A stretch of 64,000 nt of DNA from the NCBI GenBank assembly GCA_025059775.1, contig JANXCW010000005.1, positions 81,823 to 145,822 on the forward strand, in the 5' to 3' direction. The notes under the pieces were generated by a model. That model was not told the DNA's origin and did no database searches. It saw only the letters and a program-made list of their open reading frames with translations. This document shows, piece after piece, positions 41,861-50,805 of the stretch (position 1 is its first letter; every line of letters begins with the position of its first letter). Made by a program: the position numbers and the translations under genes. This DNA comes from Armatimonadota bacterium. Lineage in GTDB: Bacteria; Sysuimicrobiota; Sysuimicrobiia; Sysuimicrobiales; Sysuimicrobiaceae.

Positions 41861-43081
41861 ATGCGGTCGAAGCAGTGGCCTCCACGCTGGCTCCGGGTCC
41901 CCGCGGGGACCCGGGACGTGCTGCCGGAGGAGGCAGAAGCCCTCCGCCAGTTGGAGCACCGGTTGCTGGAGCTCTTCCAGCGGTGGGGATATCGTGAGGT
42001 GCGGACGCCTGTGCTGGAGTTCCTGAGCACCGTGGAGCGGGGAGTGGGGGTGGAGGGACCAAACACCTTGTTCGTGCTGGTGGATCGTACGGGGGAGCTG
42101 CTGGCCCTCCGGCCGGAGATGACCGTCCCCATCGCGCGCCTGGTGGCCACCCACGGGCAGGAGCGGGCCCGCCTCTCGTACGTGGCAGAGGTGTTCCGGG
42201 TACGGGACATCTCCCGCGGGGAAGAGCGGGAGTTCGTGCAGGCGGGGGTAGAGCGGATCGGGGATCGGGGCCCAGACGCGGACGCGGAGGTGGTCGCCCT
42301 GGCGGTGTGGGCCCTACGGAAAGCGGGGATCGAGGGGTTCCGGATCGGGTTGGGTCACGCGGGATTCCTGCGGGGGCTGCTGGAGGCCGTGGGGCTGGAT
42401 GCGGAGGACCAGCACGCGGCACAGCTGCTCCTATACCGCCGGGACTTCGTGACCCTCCAGGGTCTGCTGGAAGACGCACCCGCAGCCGTCCGGGAGGCCA
42501 TCCTGCACCTTCCGTCCTGGCGGGGGCCGGATGCCCTGGACCGCGCGGCGCGGCTGGGGATCGCTCCACAGGCCCTGGAGGAGGTGGAGCGCCTCCTGGA
42601 GGCCCTTCGGCCGTACGGCGTGGGCGAGGAGGTGGAGGTGGATTTGGGGCTTATCCGGGACTTCGAGTACTATACGGGGATCGTGTTCGAGGGGTATGTG
42701 CAGGGCTTGGGCCGGCCCGTGTTGGGTGGAGGACGCTATGACGGTCTGCTGGTGCGGTTCGGGGCGGATCGTCCCGCGGTCGGCTTCGCCCTGCACCTGA
42801 ACCGACTGCTCCCTGTCCTCCCCCTATCCGTACCCTCCGCGGTGCTCTCCATCGTGTACGCTCCTCGGTTCCGGGATCTCGCGGTCCGGCTCGCGCTCGC
42901 GCTGCGGGCGGAGGGGATCCCGGTGCTCACGGATCCGTGGCCGCAGCCGAGGGTCCGCGTACCGTGTATCATGTTGGAAGATAAGGAGGCCCGCGTATGC
43001 TCCCGGCAGGGCCGGGAGCGCGTGGTGGTTCCCGAGCTCCACCTGCTGGTTCAGGAGGCCATCGAGGCGTGGAAATCCTGA
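41861..43081 (+). CDS. hisZ: ATP phosphoribosyltransferase regulatory subunit HisZ
   Basis: This 406-residue class II aminoacyl-tRNA-synthetase-like protein shows VPAGTRDVLPEEAEALRQLE, ALRPEMTVPIARLVATHG, YVAEVFRVRD, EFVQAGVERIGD, LIRDFEYYTGIVFEGYV and GGGRYDGLLVRFG. It is shorter than true HisRS and sits in front of a short HisG, which needs HisZ as an allosteric partner for the first step of histidine synthesis. This pairing identifies it as HisZ rather than a tRNA synthetase. It overlaps hisG by 13 bp. Confidence 0.9.
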   Translation: MRSKQWPPRWLRVPAGTRDVLPEEAEALRQLEHRLLELFQRWGYREVRTPVLEFLSTVERGVGVEGPNTLFVLVDRTGELLALRPEMTVPIARLVATHGQERARLSYVAEVFRVRDISRGEEREFVQAGVERIGDRGPDADAEVVALAVWALRKAGIEGFRIGLGHAGFLRGLLEAVGLDAEDQHAAQLLLYRRDFVTLQGLLEDAPAAVREAILHLPSWRGPDALDRAARLGIAPQALEEVERLLEALRPYGVGEEVEVDLGLIRDFEYYTGIVFEGYVQGLGRPVLGGGRYDGLLVRFGADRPAVGFALHLNRLLPVLPLSVPSAVLSIVYAPRFRDLAVRLALALRAEGIPVLTDPWPQPRVRVPCIMLEDKEARVCSRQGRERVVVPELHLLVQEAIEAWKS

Positions 43082-43719
43082 CCGTGGCGATTCCCTCTGG
43101 CCGGCTCTTCGAGCCGAGCCTCCGCCGGCTCGAGGCCGCAGGACTTGCCCGCTCCGTGGTCCCCGAGGACCGGAGCCTCCTGGTGACCTGGCCGGAGCTG
43201 CGGACCCGGATCCTGGTGGCGAAGCCCGTGGACCTGGTGACCTACGTGGAACGGGGGGCCGCGGACTGCGGCATCGTGGGGAAGGACATCCTGCTGGAGC
43301 AGGACCACGAGGTGTACGAACTCCTGGACCTGGGCTTCGGCCGGTGCCGGGGCGTGGTGGCCTTCCCCCCTGCGCTTCTCCCCGAGTGGGCGCGGCCCAC
43401 CCGGGTGCTGCGCATTGCCACCAAGTACCCGCACATCGCGGAGCGCTTCTTCTGGGAGCGGGGTCGAGCGGTGGACATCATCCGCCTATGGGGTTCCGTG
43501 GAGTTGGCCCCCCGGGTGGGGCTCAGTGACGGCATCCTGGATCTGGTGATGACGGGACGAACCCTACGGGCGAACGGGCTCGTGGAGGCGGAGGAGGTGT
43601 TCACCAGCACCGCCCGGCTGGTGGTGAACCGGGTGGCCCTGCGGGCCAAAGCGGACCGGATCCAGGAGCTGTTGGAACGGCTGCGGGCCGGCCAGGGCGT
43701 TTTCGTGGAGCATTCCTGA
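43069..43719 (+). CDS. hisG: ATP phosphoribosyltransferase, short form HisG
   Basis: This 216-residue short-form HisG has TVAIPSGRLFEPSLRRLEAAG, LVTYVERGAADCGIVGKDIL, RIATKYPHIAERFF and the PRPP-binding DLVMTGRTLRANGL. It condenses ATP with PRPP, the committed histidine step. The C-terminal regulatory domain of long HisG is missing, as expected when HisZ is present. GTG 43069 follows AGGAGG by ten bases, inside the end of hisZ. Its stop shares a base with the hisD start. Confidence 0.92.
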   Translation: MEILTVAIPSGRLFEPSLRRLEAAGLARSVVPEDRSLLVTWPELRTRILVAKPVDLVTYVERGAADCGIVGKDILLEQDHEVYELLDLGFGRCRGVVAFPPALLPEWARPTRVLRIATKYPHIAERFFWERGRAVDIIRLWGSVELAPRVGLSDGILDLVMTGRTLRANGLVEAEEVFTSTARLVVNRVALRAKADRIQELLERLRAGQGVFVEHS

Positions 43720-45032
43720 TGCGGATCCTGCGCTTGTGGGAGATCCCCCCCGTGGAGCTGCGCCGCCTGGTGGGCCGGTCTCAGGATCGGGTGCTCTCCC
43801 AGGAGGTCAGCCGTACCGTCCGGGACATTCTGGAGGACGTCCGGAGCCGAGGGGACGAGGCGGTGCTGGAGGCCACCCGCCGGTTCGATGGGGTGGCGCT
43901 GACCCCTGAGCGGTTGCGGGTGGATCGCTCGGAGATCCGGGCTGCATACGAACAGGTGGAGGGAGGCGTCCGGGCCGCCCTGGAAGCCGCCATCGCCCGG
44001 GTGCGGCGCTTCAGCGAGTGGCTGCGCCCTCCTGAGGAGCAGGGGGAGGAGCTGGAGCCGGGTCTCCGAGTTGGGGTCCGCGTCACCCCGTTGGCCTCCG
44101 TGGGCGCGTACATCCCCTCTGGAAAGGGCAGCTTTCCCTCCACGGTGGTGACCATGCTCGGTCCCGCGGTGGTGGCGGGCGTGGAGGAGATCGTGCTCCT
44201 GGTGCCGCCCCGCTCGGGAGGAGCCGTGGATCCTGCAACCCTGGTGGCCGCGGATCTCCTGGGCATCGAGCGGATCTATCGGGCCAACGGGCCCGCGGGC
44301 ATCGCGGCCCTGGCGGTGGGAACCGCCACCTTTCCCCGGGTGGAGGCGGTGATAGGACCGGGGAATCCGTACGTGGTGGCCATGCAGATGCTGGTGCAGA
44401 TCCTGGGCGTGCGGATGCTGGCGCTGTTGGGCCCCACGGAGATCGTGGTGCTGGCGGACCACGAGGCAGACCCCCACCTGGTGGCCCTGGACCTCCTCAA
44501 CGAGGCGGAGCACGGAAGTGACTCCGCCGCCCTCCTCGTCACCCCCTCTGAAGCCCTTGCCTGGGAGGTCCACGCACGCCTGCAGGCCCTCGTAGAACGT
44601 CTCCCCGAGCCCCGCCGTACCTATGCCCGGGACGCCCTCTCGGAACTCGGCGGGATCCTCCTCACCCGGGATCTGGAGGAGGCGGTGGCGTTCGTGAACC
44701 TGTATGCGCCGGAGCACTTGGTGGTCCATGCCCGGGAGGCGTGGGACTTGGTGCGCGGGGTGCGGCATGCGGGGGAGATTCTCCTTGGGCCGCACACCCC
44801 GCCGAGCGCCGCCAATTACGCCATCGGAGTTCCCGCGGCCCTGCCCACGGGGGGAGCTGCTCGGTTCACCTCCGCGGTCACCGTATGGACGTACCTGAAG
44901 ATCACCTCCATGGCCCAGCTGAGCGGAGAGGCTCTGGTACGGCTGCGGCCGGTGGTGGAACGACTGGGGCACTACGAGGGGTTTCCCGCGCACGTCATGA
45001 GCGTGCGGGAACGGGGAGGTCTTGGGCCGTGA
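43719..45032 (+). CDS. hisD: Histidinol dehydrogenase
   Basis: This 437-residue zinc enzyme carries PLASVGAYIPSGKGSFPSTVVTMLGPA, VIGPGNPYVVAMQ, GPTEIVVLADHEADPHLVALDLLNEAEHGSDSAALLV (with catalytic Glu/His) and ILLGPHTPPSAANYAIG. It oxidises histidinol to histidine in two NAD-dependent steps. ATG 43719 overlaps the hisG stop (TGATG), and its end overlaps hisC as GTGA. Length and motifs are normal. Confidence 0.93.
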   Translation: MRILRLWEIPPVELRRLVGRSQDRVLSQEVSRTVRDILEDVRSRGDEAVLEATRRFDGVALTPERLRVDRSEIRAAYEQVEGGVRAALEAAIARVRRFSEWLRPPEEQGEELEPGLRVGVRVTPLASVGAYIPSGKGSFPSTVVTMLGPAVVAGVEEIVLLVPPRSGGAVDPATLVAADLLGIERIYRANGPAGIAALAVGTATFPRVEAVIGPGNPYVVAMQMLVQILGVRMLALLGPTEIVVLADHEADPHLVALDLLNEAEHGSDSAALLVTPSEALAWEVHARLQALVERLPEPRRTYARDALSELGGILLTRDLEEAVAFVNLYAPEHLVVHAREAWDLVRGVRHAGEILLGPHTPPSAANYAIGVPAALPTGGAARFTSAVTVWTYLKITSMAQLSGEALVRLRPVVERLGHYEGFPAHVMSVRERGGLGP

Positions 45033-46126
45033 GGGAAGTTCGAGCCCGTCCCGAGATCCAGGCCCTCCCCGAGTACCGGCTTCGGGGACAGCAGGGGGAG
45101 GTGAAGCTCAACCAGAACGAGCTGCCCTACGACCTTCCCGAGGAGATCAAACGGGAGGTGGTGGAAGCCCTGCTCGAGCGGCCGTGGAACCGCTATCCCC
45201 CCATGCGGGCGGAGCGGCTGCAGGCGCTCCTCGCGGCCATGAGCGGCCTCCGGGAGGAGCAGATCGTTCTCGCGAACGGCTCCAACGAGGCCATCTTGGG
45301 CTTGCTCCAGGCCTTTGCCACGTCCGGCGTGGTGGTGCTACCGCAGCCGGGCTACTCCATGGCCCGCCCCCTCGCGGTGGTGGCGGGAGCAGAGGTGCGG
45401 GAGATCCCGCTTCGACCGGACCTCACCCTGGACCCCGAGGCGGTGGTCGCGGCCGCCCGGGACGCCCACATGGTCTTCCTCGCATCCCCCAATAATCCCA
45501 CGGGACGGGCCGTTCCCCGGGAGGGGATCGCCTGGATCGCGGCCCGTACGGAGGCCCTGGTGGTGGTGGACGAGGCCTACTGGGGCTTCTTTCCGGATCA
45601 CGCCCGCAGCCTGGTGGGGACGCCCGAGTACGAGCGGCACACCGCGGTGGGGTTGCTGGGGGAGTTCCCCAACCTAGCGGTGGTGCGCACGGCCTCGAAG
45701 GCCTTTGGCCTCGCGGGTGCCCGGGTGGGATGGGTCATGGGGGGCCGAGAGCTCAGCGCCATCCTCCTCCGGACCCTTCCGCCGTACAACCTGGACGTGT
45801 TTGCGCAGCTGGCGGTGGAAGCGGTGATCAGGCGTCCCGAGCTCGTCCGCTCCCGCATCGCGCGGGTCGTGGCGGAGCGAGAACGGGTGTTCACAGAGCT
45901 CCAGGCCATGGGGGTACGGGTCTATCCCAGCGACGCCAACTTCCTCCTGTTCCGGTGCAGGGACGCCTCCGCGGTCTTCGAGTACCTGGCCGCGCAGGGA
46001 ATCCTGGTCCGGGACGTTTCCCATTACCCGCAGCTGGAGGGGTGTCTCCGCGTCACCATCGGGACACCAGAGGAGAACGATCGGTTCCTGCACGCCCTCC
46101 GGAGATGCACGGGGGTGGCGGGATGA
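45029..46126 (+). CDS. hisC: Histidinol-phosphate aminotransferase
   Basis: This 365-residue PLP enzyme has KLNQNELPYDLPEEIKREV, LANGSNEAILGLLQAF, LASPNNPTGRAVPREG, VVDEAYWGFF, TASKAFGLAGARVGW (PLP lysine in ASKAFG) and LRVTIGTPEENDRFL. It makes histidinol phosphate from imidazole acetol phosphate. GTG 45029 overlaps the hisD stop and follows GGGGAGG. A paralogue is at 28168; this copy, lying inside the operon, is the histidine-specific one. Confidence 0.92.
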   Translation: MREVRARPEIQALPEYRLRGQQGEVKLNQNELPYDLPEEIKREVVEALLERPWNRYPPMRAERLQALLAAMSGLREEQIVLANGSNEAILGLLQAFATSGVVVLPQPGYSMARPLAVVAGAEVREIPLRPDLTLDPEAVVAAARDAHMVFLASPNNPTGRAVPREGIAWIAARTEALVVVDEAYWGFFPDHARSLVGTPEYERHTAVGLLGEFPNLAVVRTASKAFGLAGARVGWVMGGRELSAILLRTLPPYNLDVFAQLAVEAVIRRPELVRSRIARVVAERERVFTELQAMGVRVYPSDANFLLFRCRDASAVFEYLAAQGILVRDVSHYPQLEGCLRVTIGTPEENDRFLHALRRCTGVAG

Positions 46127-46701
46127 GGGAGGCGGAGGCGGCACGGATCACCACAGAGACTCGGGTGCGGGTCCACCTCCGGCTCGACGGGGTCGGAGAG
46201 CACCGGATCCACACGAACGTGCCCTTCCTGGACCACCTCCTCGCCCAGTGGGCGCGGCACGGCAGGTTCGACCTGGCGGTGGAGGCGGCCGGGGACCTGG
46301 AGGTGGATGCGCACCACACGGTGGAGGACGTAGGAATTGTGCTCGGGGATGCCTTCCGTCAGGCCCTGGGAGAAGGGACGGGGATCGCCCGGTTCAGCAG
46401 CCTCCACGCGGCCATGGACGAGGCCCTGGTGCTGTGCGCGGTGGACGTCAGCGGGCGCAGCTACCTCCACTACGACGTGCGGTTCCCGGTTCCGTACGTG
46501 GGGCGCTTCTCTACCGAGCTCGTGGAGGAGTTCTGGAGGGCATTCGTCTCGCATGCCCGCATCACCCTGCACCTCGTGCTCCTGCACGGCCACAACGCGC
46601 ACCACATCGCGGAGGCCCTGTTCAAGGGGTGCGGGGTGGTGCTCGGGCAGGCGGTACGGGTGGTGGGAGGAGGCATCCCCTCCACCAAGGGGGTTCTGTA
46701 G
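46123..46701 (+). CDS. hisB: Imidazoleglycerol-phosphate dehydratase
   Basis: This 192-residue monofunctional HisB has HTNVPFLDHLLAQWARHG, LEVDAHHTVEDVGIVLGDAF, RFSSLHAAMDEALV and HGHNAHHIAEALFKG. The repeated HHxxE/HNxHH motifs are the manganese ligands. There is no phosphatase domain, so histidinol-phosphate phosphatase must be separate; the window shows no obvious one. ATG 46123 overlaps the hisC stop (ATGA). Confidence 0.93.
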   Translation: MREAEAARITTETRVRVHLRLDGVGEHRIHTNVPFLDHLLAQWARHGRFDLAVEAAGDLEVDAHHTVEDVGIVLGDAFRQALGEGTGIARFSSLHAAMDEALVLCAVDVSGRSYLHYDVRFPVPYVGRFSTELVEEFWRAFVSHARITLHLVLLHGHNAHHIAEALFKGCGVVLGQAVRVVGGGIPSTKGVL

Positions 46702-47309
46702 TGCGGGTCGCGGTGGTGGACTACGGCGCGGGGAACCTGCGGAGCGTCCTGCGGGCCCTGGAGTACGTGGGCTTTCGAACCCGCTTGGTGGCCCGTCCGG
46801 AGGAGTTGGAGGGGGAAGAGGGGATCGTCCTCCCGGGAGTGGGGGCCTTCGGCCCCGCGATGCACCGTTTGCGGGAAGCGGGGTTTGTGGATGCGCTGCG
46901 CGTGGCGGTGGAAAGGAATCGGTGGCTGGTGGGCCTGTGCCTGGGGATGCAGCTCCTGTTCGAGGAAAGCGAGGAGGAAGGTCGGCACGAGGGGCTGGGA
47001 CTCCTACAGGGCCGTGTGGTGCGGCTGCCGGCAGGGCTGAAGGTCCCGCACATGGGGTGGAACACCCTGGAGTTCGCGCGGCCCTCCCCTGTTACGGCCG
47101 CCATTCGACCCGGAAGCCACGTGTACTTCGTGCACTCCTACTACGCCCTCGCGGAGGCCTCACAGGTGGTGGCCTGGACCGAATACGGCGTCCGGATCCC
47201 GGCCATCGTCGCCTTCGGCCGCGTGGTGGGGTTTCAGTTCCATCCGGAGAAGAGTGGCCAGGTGGGGCTTGCCCTGCTGAGAGGCCTGCGGGAAGCAGTC
47301 CGCGCATGA
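46701..47309 (+). CDS. hisH: Imidazole glycerol phosphate synthase, glutaminase subunit HisH
   Basis: This 202-residue class I glutamine amidotransferase has DYGAGNLRSV, LPGVGAFGPAM, the nucleophile in GLCLGMQLLFE, MGWNTLE and the His-Glu pair in GFQFHPEKSG. It provides ammonia to HisF. GTG 46701 shares a base with the hisB stop, and its stop overlaps hisA. Confidence 0.93.
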   Translation: MRVAVVDYGAGNLRSVLRALEYVGFRTRLVARPEELEGEEGIVLPGVGAFGPAMHRLREAGFVDALRVAVERNRWLVGLCLGMQLLFEESEEEGRHEGLGLLQGRVVRLPAGLKVPHMGWNTLEFARPSPVTAAIRPGSHVYFVHSYYALAEASQVVAWTEYGVRIPAIVAFGRVVGFQFHPEKSGQVGLALLRGLREAVRA

Positions 47310-48016
47310 TGGTCCTGCCCGCCGTGGATCTCCTGGAGGGCCGCGTGGTGCGGCTGCGACAGGGGAACTACGGACAGGCCACGGTGTACGGAGAGGATCC
47401 CGTGGAGATCGCCCGACGGTGGCGGGCCGAGGGGGCAGAGTGGCTCCACGTGGTGGACCTGGACGGAGCTCGGTGGGGGAGGCCCCGGCACCTGGCGGTG
47501 GTGGCCCGCATGGTGGCGGAAGGCGTGCAGGTGCAGCTGGGGGGCGGACTGCGGCGAGAGGAGGATCTCGCTCGGGCCTTTGAGGCGGGTGTGGCCCGGG
47601 CGGTGTTGGGCACCGCGGCCCTGCGGGACCTCCGCTGGCTAGAACGGATGACGGCCCGGTTCGGGGACCGGATCGCGGTGGCCCTGGATGTGCGGGGGGG
47701 GAGGGTGGTGGTGGGGGGCTGGCAGGAGGAAGTACCGCTGTCTTTTGAGAGGGCGGCCTTGCGGTGTCTGGAGGCAGGCGTGCGGCGGCTTGTGGTGACG
47801 GACGTACAGGCGGACGGGATGCTCGGGGGGCCCAACCTGGACCTCTTCCGCCGCGCGGTGGCCCTGGAGGTCCCCGTTTTGGCATCAGGCGGCATTCGGA
47901 ACCCGGAGGACCTCCGGGCCTTACGGAGGCTGGGGGTGGAGGGAGCCATCGTGGGCCGGGCCCTCTACGAGGGCACCCTTTCGGTTTCCGAGGCGTTGCA
48001 GGTGGCTCGGGAGTAG
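47306..48016 (+). CDS. hisA: ProFAR isomerase HisA
   Basis: This 236-residue (beta/alpha)8 barrel has [62 protein letters not shown] and [13 protein letters not shown]. The aspartates in AVDL and TDVQADG are the acid-base pair of the Amadori rearrangement. ATG 47306 overlaps the hisH stop; ATG 47309 is the next codon. There is no sign of a bifunctional PriA beyond the shared fold. Confidence 0.92.
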   Translation: MMVLPAVDLLEGRVVRLRQGNYGQATVYGEDPVEIARRWRAEGAEWLHVVDLDGARWGRPRHLAVVARMVAEGVQVQLGGGLRREEDLARAFEAGVARAVLGTAALRDLRWLERMTARFGDRIAVALDVRGGRVVVGGWQEEVPLSFERAALRCLEAGVRRLVVTDVQADGMLGGPNLDLFRRAVALEVPVLASGGIRNPEDLRALRRLGVEGAIVGRALYEGTLSVSEALQVARE

Positions 48017-48023
48017 GACGGAG

Positions 48024-48785
48024 ATGCTGGCGAGGCGCATTATTCCTTGTCTGGACGTGAACGCGGGCCGCGTGGTGAAGGGCGTGCGGTTCGTGGATCT
48101 CCAGGATGCGGGGGACCCCGTGGAGCTCGCGGCTCTCTACGACCGGGAGGGGGCCGATGAACTGGTGTTCCTGGACATCACCGCCTCCGCGGAGGGGCGC
48201 CCCATCCTGGAGGAAGTGGTGCGCAGGACCGCGGGCGAGGTGTTCATCCCCCTGACCGTAGGCGGCGGCATCCGTTCCGTGGAGGACGTGCGCCGGATGC
48301 TGCGGGCGGGGGCGGACAAGGTGGCGATGAATACCGCGGCCGTGCGGCAGCCGGCCCTCGTACAGGAGGCGGCCCGCATCTTCGGGTCACAGTGCGTGGT
48401 GGTGGCCATCGACGCCCGGCGCCAGGCTCCCGGCCGATGGGAGGTCTACACCCACGGGGGCCGGGTGCCCACGGGCCTGGACGCCATCGCCTGGGCCCGG
48501 CAGGTGGAGCGACTGGGTGCGGGGGAGATCCTGCTGACCAGCATGGATCGGGACGGCACCACGGAGGGGTTCGATCTCGAACTCACCCGCTCCGTGAGCG
48601 AAGCGGTGGGGATTCCCGTCATCGCCTCGGGCGGCGCGGGCCGACCTGAGCACTTTGTGGAGGTGCTCACGGAGGGGAAGGCCGATGCGGCTCTTGCGGC
48701 CTCCATCTTCCACTTCGGGCAGGTGCGGATCCGCGAGGTGAAGGCCGCCCTTCTGGCTGCGGGAATTCCGGTCCGCATGGATTGA
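48024..48785 (+). CDS. hisF: Imidazole glycerol phosphate synthase, cyclase subunit HisF
   Basis: This 253-residue barrel has [71 protein letters not shown] and [13 protein letters not shown]. The aspartates in CLDV and SMDRDG are catalytic. With HisH it makes imidazole glycerol phosphate and AICAR. It is seven bases after hisA. Confidence 0.94.
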   Translation: MLARRIIPCLDVNAGRVVKGVRFVDLQDAGDPVELAALYDREGADELVFLDITASAEGRPILEEVVRRTAGEVFIPLTVGGGIRSVEDVRRMLRAGADKVAMNTAAVRQPALVQEAARIFGSQCVVVAIDARRQAPGRWEVYTHGGRVPTGLDAIAWARQVERLGAGEILLTSMDRDGTTEGFDLELTRSVSEAVGIPVIASGGAGRPEHFVEVLTEGKADAALAASIFHFGQVRIREVKAALLAAGIPVRMD

Positions 48786-48788
48786 GGG

Positions 48789-49424
48789 ATGGACCCGCGG
48801 GCGCTGACGTACGACGATCAGGGATTGGTCCCCGTGGTGGTTCAGGACGGGCGGACGGGGGAAGTGCTCATGCTGGCCTACGCGAATGCAGAGGCCGTGG
48901 AGCGCACCCGGCTCAGCGGATTCGCCCACTTCTGGTCACGGACCCGGAACGCCCTGTGGATGAAGGGGGAGACCTCGGGGAACCGGCTGCGGGTGCGTCG
49001 GATCCTTGTGGACTGCGACGCGGATGCCCTCCTGTACGTGGTGGAGCCCGAGGGTCCTACCTGCCACCGGGGGGAACGTACCTGCTTCCACCGAGATCTG
49101 GAGGGAGAGCGGGCCGGTTCTCCAGCCGGCATCCTCTCGGACCTCGCCGCCCTCATCGCCCACCGGGCCGCACACCCCGTGGAGGGCTCGTACACCTCGG
49201 ACCTGCTACGGGACCATCCCGCGCGGCTGCGGGAGAAGATCTACGAGGAAGCCGCGGAGGTGGCGCGGGCCGCGCGGGAAGAGGGGCGGGAGCGCCTCGC
49301 GGAGGAGGCCGCAGACCTCCTGTACCACCTGCTGGTACTCCTCCAGCGGAGCGGCACCGCATGGGAGGAGGTACTGGATCGGTTGATCCAACGCCGCGCT
49401 CGGGGAGCTCCCTCGGGCCCATAG
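48789..49424 (+). CDS. hisI: Bifunctional phosphoribosyl-AMP cyclohydrolase/phosphoribosyl-ATP pyrophosphatase HisIE
   Basis: This 211-residue fusion has an N-terminal HisI domain ([57 protein letters not shown] with zinc cysteines) and a C-terminal HisE domain from about residue 115 ([38 protein letters not shown]). It performs steps two and three of histidine synthesis. It ends the his cluster; a gap of 16 bases leads to the phosphoesterase. Confidence 0.92.
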   Translation: MDPRALTYDDQGLVPVVVQDGRTGEVLMLAYANAEAVERTRLSGFAHFWSRTRNALWMKGETSGNRLRVRRILVDCDADALLYVVEPEGPTCHRGERTCFHRDLEGERAGSPAGILSDLAALIAHRAAHPVEGSYTSDLLRDHPARLREKIYEEAAEVARAAREEGRERLAEEAADLLYHLLVLLQRSGTAWEEVLDRLIQRRARGAPSGP

Positions 49425-49440
49425 TGCCGCGAGGAGAGGG

Positions 49441-50172
49441 ATGCGGTACGCCATCCTCTCCGACATCCATGCGAACCTGGACGCCCTGGAGGCGGTGCTG
49501 CGGGATCTCCAGGGACAGGGGGTGGACCGCGTAGTGTGCCTGGGGGATTTCGTGGGCTACGGGCCGGAACCCAACGAGTGCGTGGAACACCTCCGCCCCC
49601 GGCTGCACCTAGCCCTGGTGGGCAACCACGATCTGGCGGCCATTGGGCGGCTGAGCTCCGAGCGGTTCAACATTTTCGCCCGCGTGGCCATCGAGTGGAC
49701 CCGTCAGCGACTGGCACCGTCCGTCCGCGCATACCTCGCTTCCCTCCCTGCCCGGGCGGAGGGGGATGACCTTCTGTTCGTCCACGGAAGCCCCCGGGAC
49801 CCCGTGGAGGAGTATGTCCTCGATCCCGTGACCGCGGACGAGAACTTCCGGTCAGAGCCCTTTGCGATCTGCTTTTTCGGGCACTCCCATCTGCCCGTGT
49901 GGTTCCTCTATGACGGCGCTCGCACCGTCATGCGCCACCTTCCTCCGAACGCTCCCGTACATCTGGAGGAGGGGATGCGACACCTGGTGAATGTGGGGAG
50001 CGTGGGACAGCCCAGGGACGGGGATCCCAGAGCCGCCTACCTCATCTATGACGCGGGGGCCCGGACCGTGGAGCTCCGGCGGCTTGTGTATCCCATTGAA
50101 GTGGTGCAGCGGAAGATGCAGGCCGCGGAACTCCCCCGGCCTCTATGGGCACGTCTGGCGGAGGGGCGCTAG
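49441..50172 (+). CDS. Calcineurin-like metallophosphoesterase
   Basis: This 243-residue protein has the dinuclear-metal motifs SDIHANLDALEAVL, LGDFVGYGPEPNECVEHL, VGNHDLAAIG, VHGSPRDP and FFGHSHLPVWF. It is in the YfcE/ApaH-like group that hydrolyses phosphomonoesters or diesters. Following the his operon directly, it could supply the missing histidinol-phosphate phosphatase activity, but family members usually have other substrates and this is conjecture. It precedes the cobalamin adenosyltransferase by one base. Confidence 0.85.
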   Translation: MRYAILSDIHANLDALEAVLRDLQGQGVDRVVCLGDFVGYGPEPNECVEHLRPRLHLALVGNHDLAAIGRLSSERFNIFARVAIEWTRQRLAPSVRAYLASLPARAEGDDLLFVHGSPRDPVEEYVLDPVTADENFRSEPFAICFFGHSHLPVWFLYDGARTVMRHLPPNAPVHLEEGMRHLVNVGSVGQPRDGDPRAAYLIYDAGARTVELRRLVYPIEVVQRKMQAAELPRPLWARLAEGR

Positions 50173-50173
50173 C

Positions 50174-50725
50174 ATGCGGATCTATACCCGCACGGGAGAT
50201 CGGGGGCAGACGGCCCTGTGGGGAGGCGAACGGGTGTGGAAGGACCATCCCCGGGTGGAGGCATACGGGACCGTGGACGAGCTGTGCAGCGTCCTCGGTA
50301 TCGTGCGCAGGTTGCTGCCCGGAGGGGAGCTCCCGGAATGGTTCGGACGGATCCAGGATACCCTCTACGGCATCGCGGCGGAGCTGGCGGCGCCGCGCCC
50401 GGAGGAGGGACGGACTCCCCGCCTGGCGGGGGAGTTCGTGGAGGAGCTGGAGCGCTGGATTGATCGGATGAGCGCGGATCTGCCTCCGCTCCGATCCTTC
50501 GTCCTCCCCGGAGGGACGGAGGCGGGCGCGTGGCTCCACCTGGCCCGGGCGGTGGCCCGGCGGGCGGAGCGACGGGTGGTGGCCCTGGCCCGCCAGGAGC
50601 CCCTCAATCCGGAGATCCTCCGCTACCTGAACCGGCTGAGCGACCTCCTGTTCGTGGCCGCCCGGTGGGTGAACCTCCGGGCAGGTGTACCGGAACGTCC
50701 CTGGCCCCCCGAGCCCCGGCCCTGA
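50174..50725 (+). CDS. Cob(I)alamin adenosyltransferase, PduO type
   Basis: This 183-residue enzyme has TRTGDRGQTALWGGERVWKDHPRVEAYGTVDELCSVLG (ATP-binding N-terminus), LPGGTEAGAWLHLARAVARRAERR and LNRLSDLLFVAARWVN. It transfers the adenosyl group of ATP to cob(I)alamin to give coenzyme B12 for enzymes such as methylmalonyl-CoA mutase. ATG 50174 is used. The C-terminus is proline-rich. Confidence 0.9.
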   Translation: MRIYTRTGDRGQTALWGGERVWKDHPRVEAYGTVDELCSVLGIVRRLLPGGELPEWFGRIQDTLYGIAAELAAPRPEEGRTPRLAGEFVEELERWIDRMSADLPPLRSFVLPGGTEAGAWLHLARAVARRAERRVVALARQEPLNPEILRYLNRLSDLLFVAARWVNLRAGVPERPWPPEPRP

Positions 50726-50743
50726 CCTTACCGTCCCAAGGGG

Positions 50744-50786
50744 TTGCTCTGCCACGGGAAGTAGACTATGCTCTACATAAGCGTAG
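50744..50786 (+). promoter_or_regulatory. Candidate promoter with inverted repeat before the ArsR-family gene
   Basis: TTGCTC (50744-50749) and TATGCT (50767-50772) are 17 bp apart. An imperfect inverted repeat, CTATGC-N9-GCGTAG (50766-50771 and 50781-50786), overlaps the -10 and start region, as expected for an ArsR autoregulatory operator. Confidence 0.45.
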
Positions 50787-50805
50787 CGAGAAATCTACAT
50801 CCACC

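Noticed and set aside
41861..43081. Histidyl-tRNA synthetase
   Set aside because: The protein has the fold, but it precedes a short-form HisG inside a his operon, which identifies it as HisZ.
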